A DNA stretch of 64,000 bases from JADFNB01 sp036397455 (GTDB lineage: Bacteria; Gemmatimonadota; Gemmatimonadetes; Gemmatimonadales; GWC2-71-9): the NCBI GenBank assembly GCA_036397455.1, contig DASWIX010000074.1, positions 1-64,000 on the forward strand, given 5' to 3'. Positions within the stretch are counted from its first letter, which is position 1; each line of letters starts with the position of its first letter. The notes under the pieces are model-generated. The model had not been told where the DNA came from. It made no database searches and saw only the letters and a program-made list of their open reading frames with translations. The translations under genes and the position numbers were made by a program. Shown one piece after another: positions 24,094 to 31,619 of the stretch.

Positions 24094-25512
24094 TCAACGG
24101 AGCACCGCGCCCGGCTGGACGTAGAACGCCCGGGTTGCCAACGCCGTTTCGCCCGTCTGCCGGTCGGTTACCCGCAGCCGCGCCACGTGCAACCCGTGCG
24201 TGCCCTGCGCGATCTCGACGGTCAAACCCATCACGATCGGCCCGCCCCCTTCGGGCACGGCCGCGCGGAAGTCGAGATCGAGTTGGGGGCGCATCCGCTG
24301 CACCTCTTCGGCCATCCGGCGGAGTTGCCGCACGCTTACCTTGCCCCGCCCGCTGTCAACGACCTCAAAGGCGACGTCGAGCCGACCTTCCTCCGTCGAG
24401 TCGGTATCGATGCCGTACACTTCCCAGTAGAAGTGCACCGGTCCACCGGCCATCACCTGCAGCCCCGGCAGCGCGGTCATCGGTTGGTCCCGCACGAGCC
24501 GGCGCGGCTCTTCAACCCGCACCGCTTCCGCCAGGGTCAGATCGGACAGCGCGAACGCCGCCGGCGGGTCGATGGAGAGGACGTAGCGCGCGCGCGCCGC
24601 CGCCTCGCAGGCGCGGTCGAGCATCTCGAGCGAATAGACGTACACACCCGGCGCGAGCACGAGGCGGAAGCGGTGCCGCCGCACGCGTGCGGGCGCGGTA
24701 TCGACCACCGCCCGGATCAGACCGAGCTGCGGCCCGAGCAGAAAAAACCCGACTTCCGGCTCCGACGCCTCACAGGGCGGAACCGCGGGACGGCGCGCGT
24801 GGACGTCGACGTTGACCGCGCCGTCCCGGACGTATCGGACGACCTGGTGATCGAACGGCGACATTTGGCGGAAGGCATGCGACACGTATCCGGATATCGC
24901 CCTCACGCCCTGGTCGTCGCGCGCCGCCAGCGCGAGATCGAGCGACACGTTGCCGATGTCGCCCCCTGCACGCACCAGCGTCTCGTGCATCCGCTCGTCG
25001 AGATACTCGACGTCGATCAGCCCTCCGTTGAACCGCACCACCGCCAGCGGAATGCCGTGCCGCACGATCACCTGCGACTGACTGTACCACGGGATCACCC
25101 CGCGGTCGGCGGTGGCGGTCAGGCGCATCGCGGCATCCGCCAGCAGCAAGCGCGCCCGGTGGGCCACACGGCGCGCGTTGTACGGTTCGAGGAACAGTGG
25201 CCACGCGACTTGCCAGAACAACGCGGGCGCAATGGTCGCCTCGCCGAGCATTCCCAGCGATGCGTCGAGCGGTTCGTACCAATCCGGGTGCTTGTCCATT
25301 TCCCCGTCCGCCAGCCGCCGCTGGTGCGCGAACTCGGCCGCGATCACCCGTACCTCGCTCCGCGCGCGCGGCGTCACCGAGTCGACGGCACGCTGCACAT
25401 CGCGCAGTGCCGCCGCGCCACCGAGGTACGTCTCGACAACCACCCACGCGCGAGCGGCAAATTCCGAATAGGGCCAGGGCGCGTGCACGGCGCGGCGGAG
25501 GTCCGCCCGCAA
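24094..25512 (-). CDS. Hypothetical large protein downstream of coaX
   Basis: A 472-residue protein of unknown function. The N-terminal half is helical, with segments such as PDWYEPLDASLGMLGEA; the middle reads ADRGVIPWYSQSQVIVRHGIP, which vaguely resembles the turn region of GWxTD-type proteins, and the C-terminal half is beta-rich (DLDFRAAVPEGGGPIVMGLTV). No convincing signal peptide is visible from the chosen start. The start is uncertain: TTG at 25512 is the first plausible codon after the coaX stop in the same frame, and upstream residues SLAQRVDRLR could also be translated from a non-canonical codon. The spacing suggests cotranscription with coaX. Confidence 0.6.
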   Translation of the reverse strand: MRADLRRAVHAPWPYSEFAARAWVVVETYLGGAAALRDVQRAVDSVTPRARSEVRVIAAEFAHQRRLADGEMDKHPDWYEPLDASLGMLGEATIAPALFWQVAWPLFLEPYNARRVAHRARLLLADAAMRLTATADRGVIPWYSQSQVIVRHGIPLAVVRFNGGLIDVEYLDERMHETLVRAGGDIGNVSLDLALAARDDQGVRAISGYVSHAFRQMSPFDHQVVRYVRDGAVNVDVHARRPAVPPCEASEPEVGFFLLGPQLGLIRAVVDTAPARVRRHRFRLVLAPGVYVYSLEMLDRACEAAARARYVLSIDPPAAFALSDLTLAEAVRVEEPRRLVRDQPMTALPGLQVMAGGPVHFYWEVYGIDTDSTEEGRLDVAFEVVDSGRGKVSVRQLRRMAEEVQRMRPQLDLDFRAAVPEGGGPIVMGLTVEIAQGTHGLHVARLRVTDRQTGETALATRAFYVQPGAVLR

Positions 25513-25542
25513 CCGGTCAACGCGCTGGGCCAGCGACGCCCA

Positions 25543-26322
25543 TTACCAGGTCAGGTCGAGATGCGTCGCCGCGATGCGCAGGCCGTGCAACGTGAGCTGC
25601 GGCTCGACGGCCTCGATCTCGACCGAGTACGGCGCGATGACCGAGGCGAGTCCGCCGGTCGCCACCACGTGCGGCGTCTCCGGGTTGGGCCATTCGGCCT
25701 TGATCCGCCGCACGATGCCGTCCACCAGCTCGACGGTGCCGAACATCACGCCCGCACGAATGCACTCGTCGGTCCGCCGGCCAATCACGCGCGCGGGCGC
25801 GACCAGATCGGTCGCGGGGAGCATCGACGTTCGCCGGGTGAGCTGGTCCGCGGCCGTGCGCACGCCCGGCGCAATGACGCCGCCGATGAACCGGCCGTCG
25901 CGCGTGATGCAGTCGAACGTCGTCGCGGTGCCGAAATCGACGACAATCGTGTCCCGTCCGTAGAGCGCGGTCGCCGCGAGGGTGTTCACCACACGATCGG
26001 CGCCCACGGTGAGCGGTTCCTCGACATCGAGCACGAGCGGCAGCGCGGTGCGCGGCCCGATCTCGATCGGCGCGACGCCGCACGCCTGTTGCACCGCCGC
26101 CGAGAACCACTCGGTGACCGGGGGCACGACCGACGCGATGACGGCGGCGCGTACCTCGTGCGTGGATCGGCCCGCCTGGGCGAGATACGCCGTGAGCGCC
26201 ACGGTCCACTCGTCGGGCGTCCGGTTGGCGACGGTGGTGAGCCGCCAGTTCGCCTCGATGCGTTCGCCCGCGAATAACCCGAGCGTGATTTCCGTATTGC
26301 CGATGTCCACCGCCAACAGCAT
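25543..26322 (-). CDS. coaX: Type III pantothenate kinase
   Basis: CoaX (259 residues) phosphorylates pantothenate in the first committed step of coenzyme A synthesis. The ASKHA-fold motifs are present: phosphate-1 loop VDIGNT (residues 5-10), the GADRVVN motif, DFGTATTFD and the glycine-rich ATGGLASVIAP near the C-terminus. The ATG at 26322 follows the birA stop by two bases, whereas the open frame continues upstream as shadow. CoaX directly after birA is a common bacterial arrangement. Confidence 0.95.
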   Translation of the reverse strand: MLLAVDIGNTEITLGLFAGERIEANWRLTTVANRTPDEWTVALTAYLAQAGRSTHEVRAAVIASVVPPVTEWFSAAVQQACGVAPIEIGPRTALPLVLDVEEPLTVGADRVVNTLAATALYGRDTIVVDFGTATTFDCITRDGRFIGGVIAPGVRTAADQLTRRTSMLPATDLVAPARVIGRRTDECIRAGVMFGTVELVDGIVRRIKAEWPNPETPHVVATGGLASVIAPYSVEIEAVEPQLTLHGLRIAATHLDLTW

Positions 26323-26324
26323 CG

Positions 26325-27110
26325 TCACCGCCAGTCTCGGTCGTCGCCGTCCGTTCGTGACGCCAGGATCACGCTTCCTCCCGTGACCGCCCGGTGGCCG
26401 CGATCGGTCTCCACGACCAGCGCGCCGGTCGCGTCGATTCCCGCGGCCGTGCCCGGCACCGGAGCGGCGAGCTGTCGCCCATGCAGCCAATCGCGGCCGG
26501 CATACTCGGCCAGTTCGCCCTCCTCCAAGGTCGGAGTGACGGACAAGAGCCGCAAGCGCGGCGCCAGCGCCTCCAGCACCGCGACGCGTGTGACGCCGGC
26601 CTGGAACTCGTCGAGCGCGACCGCCACCGGCCGCAGTTCCTCCGGTAGCGGGCCATGCACGTTCATCCCGATGCCCACCGCCACCCACCCCGCCCCGTTG
26701 GACCAGCGCGCCTCGCACAGAATGCCCGCCAGCTTCCGATCGGCCATGACGAGATCGTTGGGCCACTTGAGGCCGACGGACAACCCGACCTCACCGATCG
26801 TCCGCGCCACCGCCAGGCCAACTCGCAGGGAGAGGACCGCCGTCTCGACCGGGGACGCGGCACGCACCAGATATCCCAGCCAAATGCCGGTGCCCGGCGG
26901 ACTGTGCCACGGGCGCCCCTGCCGGCCCCGGCCGCGAGTCTGGCGGTCGGCGAGCACGAGCGTCCCCGCGGGAGCGCCGTCGGCTGCCAGGTCGTGGAGG
27001 ACGTCGAGCGTACTGGTCACGTCATCGAAACACTCGAGCGCGGGCGTACCCAGCACGCGCGCCAGGTCGTCCGCCGACAGCCCGTCGTAGGCTACCGCGC
27101 CAGCGACCAT
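26325..27110 (-). CDS. birA: Biotin--[acetyl-CoA-carboxylase] ligase, class I
   Basis: BirA (261 residues) attaches biotin to carrier proteins such as AccB via biotinyl-AMP. The catalytic motif GRGRQGRPWHSPPG is clear, with KWPNDLV and GIGMNV further on and a C-terminal SH3-like domain ending VTGGSVILA. There is no N-terminal winged-helix domain, so it is a class I enzyme without the repressor function of E. coli BirA. The ATG at 27110 lies inside the end of uppP (19-base overlap). Confidence 0.93.
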   Translation of the reverse strand: MVAGAVAYDGLSADDLARVLGTPALECFDDVTSTLDVLHDLAADGAPAGTLVLADRQTRGRGRQGRPWHSPPGTGIWLGYLVRAASPVETAVLSLRVGLAVARTIGEVGLSVGLKWPNDLVMADRKLAGILCEARWSNGAGWVAVGIGMNVHGPLPEELRPVAVALDEFQAGVTRVAVLEALAPRLRLLSVTPTLEEGELAEYAGRDWLHGRQLAAPVPGTAAGIDATGALVVETDRGHRAVTGGSVILASRTDGDDRDWR

Positions 27111-27874
27111 ACCACCGTCACGGTGCCGAGCGCCCAACAATACGGCGCGAACCGATGGAAACTCCCTCGCGCGAGCAGCCGCACCAACAGACGAATCGCC
27201 CACACACCGGAGATCAGCGCGGCGAGGAAACTCACAAGCAGCGGCCCCGCGTGCAGGGCGCCCACCTCGCTCAGCGCGTCCGGCACTTGCAGCACCGCCG
27301 CACCGGCGATCGCGGGAATGGCCATGAGAAAGGAAAACTCGGCGGCTCGCACCGGATCGATGCCGAGCCACATGGCGGCGGTCACGGTCGACCCCGACCG
27401 CGAGATCCCTGGCAGGATGGCGCAGGCTTGCGCCACGCCGATCCCGAACGCGCCCGGGAGACGGGGTTCATCCCGCGCGCCCATCGCGGCCCACCGGGTA
27501 CTCCACAGGATGGCACCGGTCAGGAGAAAATCGACGCCGACAACGCTGACCGAATCGAACACGCGCTCGAAGAAACCCTTGAACAACCCACCGACGATCA
27601 CGGCGGGTATCGTCGCCACGACCAACAAGCCCATCGATCGCCATGCGGCGGCATCCCGGGTCAACGCGCCACGCACGAGGTGCCAGATGCGCTCGCGGTA
27701 TACCAGCACGACCGCGAGCAGCGTCGCCACATGCAGCACCACCTCAACGAACACGCCCGGCATGGTGAGCCCGAGCGCCACCTGCGACACGACCAGGTGG
27801 CCGGAACTGGACACGGGCAGAAACTCGGTCAGACCCTGGACGACGCCGAGGATCACCCCTTCCCACCAGTTCAT
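27092..27874 (-). CDS. uppP: Undecaprenyl-diphosphatase
   Basis: UppP/BacA (260 residues) dephosphorylates undecaprenyl diphosphate to recycle the lipid carrier for peptidoglycan and other envelope polymers. The two signature motifs are intact: GLTEFLPVSSSGHL near residue 14 and PGISRSGSTV in the middle. About seven or eight membrane segments are visible. The ATG at 27874 overlaps the bshA stop by four bases, fixing the start inside a longer open frame. Confidence 0.95.
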   Translation of the reverse strand: MNWWEGVILGVVQGLTEFLPVSSSGHLVVSQVALGLTMPGVFVEVVLHVATLLAVVLVYRERIWHLVRGALTRDAAAWRSMGLLVVATIPAVIVGGLFKGFFERVFDSVSVVGVDFLLTGAILWSTRWAAMGARDEPRLPGAFGIGVAQACAILPGISRSGSTVTAAMWLGIDPVRAAEFSFLMAIPAIAGAAVLQVPDALSEVGALHAGPLLVSFLAALISGVWAIRLLVRLLARGSFHRFAPYCWALGTVTVVWSLAR

Positions 27875-28998
27875 GGCTCGCCCAGGACCCGCCGATAGAT
27901 CGCCTCGTACTGCGGGACGATCAGATCGGCCGAGAACCGTTGCGCGACCCGTACGGCGGCTTCGCTGGCTTCGCGATGTCGTTGCGGACTCTGCAGCAGG
28001 TCGATACCGGCACGCGCCATGCCGTCGAGGTCCCCCATTTCGAGCAGGAAGCCGGACCCCTCCACCACGACCTCGGGCAACCCCCCGACGTTGCTCGCGA
28101 TCACCGGCACTCCGCATGCCATGGCTTCCAGCGCCGCGAGCCCGAACGACTCGGTGACGCTGGGTAGCAGGAACAGATCGGCGCATTGCAGCAGATCGGC
28201 GACGGTATCCATCTTGCCGAGCAGGGTGACCTGATCCCGTACGCCGAGTCGATCCGCCTCGGCGATCACCTCGGGACGCTCGGGACCGTCACCCACGAGC
28301 ACCAGCTTGCAGTCGAGTTGTTCCCGCATCCGCGCGAAGATGCGCACGACATCCGACACGCGCTTCACCGCGCGGAAATTCGAGATGTGCATCAGCACCT
28401 TCGACCCCGGCGGAGCCAGGCTCGACCGGCAGGTGCCCTCCGCGAGGGGATGGTACTCATCCAGGTTGACGAAGTTGGGGATCACATCGATGCAACAGCC
28501 GTCACAGCCGAACTTCTCATAGGTCTCGTCGCGGAGATACCGGGATACCGCCGTCACCGCGTCGGATTGCTCAATGGAGAACTTGGTCACCTGGAAGAAG
28601 GATTTTTCCTGACCCACGAGCGTGATGTCGGTGCCGTGCAGCGTCGTCACGACCCGCAGATCGTGATCCTCGCGCAGCATCTCCTTCGCGAGAAACGCCG
28701 CGGTGGCATGCGGCACCGCATAGTGCACGTGCAGAATCTCCAGGTGCTCTTCGAGCGCGATCTCGTGCTGCTTCACCGCGAGCGCGAGCGAATACGGGAA
28801 GTATTCCAGCAGCGGGTACGCCCCGCTCAGGTCGACTTCGTGGAAGTACAGGTGTTCGGCGTAGTGCCGCAGCCGGAAGGGCGAGGCGTACGAGATGACG
28901 TGCACCTCGTGGCCGCGCCGGCTCAAGGCCAGCCCCAGCTCCGTGGCCAATGCCCCGGATCCGCCATAGGTAGGGTAGCAGGTAATCCCGATCCTCAT
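27871..28998 (-). CDS. bshA: N-acetyl-alpha-D-glucosaminyl L-malate synthase
   Basis: BshA (375 residues) is a GT4 glycosyltransferase that joins GlcNAc from UDP-GlcNAc to L-malate, the first step of bacillithiol synthesis. It starts with the family's characteristic MRIGITCYPTYGGSGALATE and has ILHVHYAVPHA, TTLHGTDITLVG, the VLVGDGPERP region and the ExxxxxxxE motif in ESFGLAALEAMACG. Length agrees with B. subtilis BshA. The other bsh genes are not in the window. It sits four bases after miaA. Confidence 0.9.
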   Translation of the reverse strand: MRIGITCYPTYGGSGALATELGLALSRRGHEVHVISYASPFRLRHYAEHLYFHEVDLSGAYPLLEYFPYSLALAVKQHEIALEEHLEILHVHYAVPHATAAFLAKEMLREDHDLRVVTTLHGTDITLVGQEKSFFQVTKFSIEQSDAVTAVSRYLRDETYEKFGCDGCCIDVIPNFVNLDEYHPLAEGTCRSSLAPPGSKVLMHISNFRAVKRVSDVVRIFARMREQLDCKLVLVGDGPERPEVIAEADRLGVRDQVTLLGKMDTVADLLQCADLFLLPSVTESFGLAALEAMACGVPVIASNVGGLPEVVVEGSGFLLEMGDLDGMARAGIDLLQSPQRHREASEAAVRVAQRFSADLIVPQYEAIYRRVLGEP

Positions 28999-29002
28999 CT
29001 CC

Positions 29003-29911
29003 TCAAGCCCTTTCGTGCCAACGTCCAGCGATGAGCGCCGCGAGGTCGGCCGGAGCGGCCGTCGCGTCGAGCGTCACCGTACTCGATCCGGGGAGCTGGT
29101 GCCGGAACCATGTCTCCTGCCGTTTGGCATAGCGTCGCGTCGCGGCGGCGATAGCGTCTCGCAATGACGCGCCGGGCAGGTCCCCGCGCAGGTGACGCAC
29201 CACTTCGCGGTACCCCACCGCATCGAGTCCCGGCGCGTCCGGCGCGAGGCCGCGATCGAGCAGGCGGCGCACCTCGTCGATCAGGCCCCGCTCGAGCATG
29301 GCCGCGACGCGCGCCGCGATACGCTCGTGCAGCACCGCCCGTGGCGCGGTGAGCCGCACGTACCACGGCGCAATGACCCCGTCGGCTCGCGCATGTTCCT
29401 GCCACCAGGACAGCGATCGGCCGGAAAGCAACGCCACTTCGACCGCCCGCGCCGCCCGCCGCCGGCCGCCGCCGCGAAACGCCCCGTCCAGCCGCATCGC
29501 CCAACTCGCGACGCCGTCCAGCCGCTCGATCCACGCGCGGAGCCGCGCGCGCCGCTCGGGATCCATCGGCGGTTCGTGGAAGAGACCGTCGGCAAGCGCG
29601 CGCACGTAGAACCCGGTGCCGCCCACCACCACCGGCTGGCGTGTGTCGGGCTGCGTCACCCACCGCGCCGCGTCGGCGGCGAACCGCCCGGCACTATAGC
29701 GCTCTCCCGGTTCCACCACGTCGATGCCGAGGTGGGGCACGCGCGCCAGCTCGTCCCGCGTCGGTTTGGCCGTTCCGATGTCCAGTCCGCGATAGACCTG
29801 CCGCGAATCGGCGGACACGACCACGAGCGGCACCAGATCCGCCAGCGCCAATGCGACCGCGGTTTTCCCGACCGCGGTCGGCCCGACCAACACCGGGACG
29901 GCGCGTTTCAT
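29003..29911 (-). CDS. miaA: tRNA dimethylallyltransferase
   Basis: MiaA (302 residues) transfers a dimethylallyl group to A37 of tRNAs reading codons that begin with U. The P-loop GPTAVGKT occupies residues 10-17, followed by SADSRQVYRGLDIGTAKPT, the signature substrate-binding segment, and GGTGFYVRAL. The C-terminal YAKRQETWFR motif is also present. The ATG at 29911 begins one base after the mutL stop; mutL-miaA adjacency is widespread in bacteria. Confidence 0.95.
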   Translation of the reverse strand: MKRAVPVLVGPTAVGKTAVALALADLVPLVVVSADSRQVYRGLDIGTAKPTRDELARVPHLGIDVVEPGERYSAGRFAADAARWVTQPDTRQPVVVGGTGFYVRALADGLFHEPPMDPERRARLRAWIERLDGVASWAMRLDGAFRGGGRRRAARAVEVALLSGRSLSWWQEHARADGVIAPWYVRLTAPRAVLHERIAARVAAMLERGLIDEVRRLLDRGLAPDAPGLDAVGYREVVRHLRGDLPGASLRDAIAAATRRYAKRQETWFRHQLPGSSTVTLDATAAPADLAALIAGRWHERA

Positions 29912-29912
29912 G

Positions 29913-31619
29913 CTACCCGCGACCGAAGCGCCGTTCCAACTCGGTCCGCCTGAGCTGCACGATCGTCGGGCGCCCGTGGACGTCGTGCGGGGGAAGCTCA
30001 CAGGCGAATAACCGGCGCACCAGTTCCTGCAACTCCATCGGCTCGAGGTGGTCACCGGCTTTGACGGCCGCGCGGCACGCATAGGTGGCGGCGAATCGCT
30101 CCAGCCGGTTATGCATGCCGCCGAACCGGTCGCCGGCCAGGTCCGCGATCACCTCCTGAAAGCATCGCTGGGCGTCGAACCGCCGGTGCGGGTTCGGGAC
30201 CGCATACACGGCGACCGCCTGCCCGCCGAACGGCTCCGCCTCGAACCCGACGGCCGACAACAGCGCGCTGTGCGCTTCCACCGCATCGCATTCCTCCGGC
30301 TCGAGTTGCACCGTCAGCGGCATGAGCAGGCGTTGCGCCGCTGCACCCTTCCCCGACAACTCGGCCATCGCGCGTTCGTAGAGGATGCGCTCGTGCGCGG
30401 AGTGTTGATCGATGATCGCGATCGCGTCGGGCGTCTCCATCAGGATGAAAGTGTCGAACACCTGCAGCAGGCGATTGGCCACCGGCGCGTCCACCCCGGC
30501 CGCCTCGCCCTCCTCCCCGAACAACGACTCGATCTGCTCAGCCGACGCGCCGCCAAACCCTCGATCCGGCGGGAACGACCCGTATCCCCCTCCCGCCTCC
30601 CCGCCCTCCGGTCCAAGCATCGCCGACGACGGCATGCCGCCCAACGCCGCGCGGACCGCGTCTTCTACGGTCCGCTCGACCAGGTACCGATCACGGAAGC
30701 GGACCTCGAGTTTGGCCGGATGCACGTTCACATCGACGGCGTCGCCGGGAAGTTGGAGTGACAACAGAATGGTGGGCCGGGACCCGGGGGCGATGGCGCC
30801 GGTATAACCCGCTTCCGCCGCGCGAACGAGAAACGGATCGCGAAACGGCCGCCCGTTCACGAACAGGAATGCCTTGCGCCCGCTGGGCTGCGCGTCGGCG
30901 GGGCGCTGGATGTAGCCGCGGACGCTGAGCGCACCGGCATGCCAATCGACCGCGAGCAGTTGCTCCGCCAGCGACCCGCCGAACAATGCGCCGACTCGCT
31001 CTGCCGTCGACGACACGCGGGGTGCCTCGACCAACCGCCGCCCATCGCTCTCGAGCCGGAACCCGACGTCGAGCCGAGCGAGCGCGAGCACCGCGAGTGC
31101 CTGCGAGGTGGCACGCGTCTCGGCGCGCGCCGACCGGAGAAACTTCCGCCTGGCCGGCGTGTTGTAGAACAACCGTTCGACCGTGACCGTGGTACCGCGC
31201 TGGCGGGCGGTCGGCTCGACCAGGTCGAGTCGTCCCCCGCGCACCACGAGGCGCGTCGCTTCCTGGTCGCCACCCGGCGCCGTTTGAATCTCGACCACCG
31301 CCACCGACGCAATCGCCGGCAACGCCTCGCCACGGAACCCATAGGTTGCCACGCCGATCAGGTCGGACGCTTGCCGGATCTTGCTCGTGGCGTGTCGGTC
31401 GAGCGCCAGGACCGCGTCGTCGCGGTCCATCCCCGTCCCGTCGTCGGTGACGCAGAGACGGGTGCGCCCCCCACCCTCCAGTTCGACCAGGATCTCGCTC
31501 GCGCCGGCGTCGAGCGCGTTCTCGACCAGTTCCTTCACCACCGATGCGGGACGCTCGACCACCTCCCCAGCCGCAATCTGGTCCGCGACGGTATCCGCCA
31601 GAATGGCGATGCGCCCCAT
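29913..31619 (-). CDS. mutL: DNA mismatch repair protein MutL
   Basis: MutL (568 residues) couples mismatch recognition by MutS to downstream excision. The N-terminal GHKL ATPase has VKELVENALDAG, DDGTGM, GFRGEAL and the RGTTVTVERLFYNTPAR motif. A proline- and glycine-rich linker follows, then the C-terminal dimerisation domain with DQHSAHERILYE, close to the endonuclease motif DQHAxxExxxYE with alanine replaced by serine, and ACRAAVKAGD. The usual CPHGRP reads PPHDVHGRP, so the regulatory metal site may differ. The start at 31619 overlaps the stop of the upstream bat gene (TGATG). Confidence 0.93.
   Translation of the reverse strand: MGRIAILADTVADQIAAGEVVERPASVVKELVENALDAGASEILVELEGGGRTRLCVTDDGTGMDRDDAVLALDRHATSKIRQASDLIGVATYGFRGEALPAIASVAVVEIQTAPGGDQEATRLVVRGGRLDLVEPTARQRGTTVTVERLFYNTPARRKFLRSARAETRATSQALAVLALARLDVGFRLESDGRRLVEAPRVSSTAERVGALFGGSLAEQLLAVDWHAGALSVRGYIQRPADAQPSGRKAFLFVNGRPFRDPFLVRAAEAGYTGAIAPGSRPTILLSLQLPGDAVDVNVHPAKLEVRFRDRYLVERTVEDAVRAALGGMPSSAMLGPEGGEAGGGYGSFPPDRGFGGASAEQIESLFGEEGEAAGVDAPVANRLLQVFDTFILMETPDAIAIIDQHSAHERILYERAMAELSGKGAAAQRLLMPLTVQLEPEECDAVEAHSALLSAVGFEAEPFGGQAVAVYAVPNPHRRFDAQRCFQEVIADLAGDRFGGMHNRLERFAATYACRAAVKAGDHLEPMELQELVRRLFACELPPHDVHGRPTIVQLRRTELERRFGRG

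Noticed and set aside
23830..26277. 815-residue open frame on the plus strand
   Set aside because: Runs antisense through three genes including coaX, with shadow composition and no recognisable domain.
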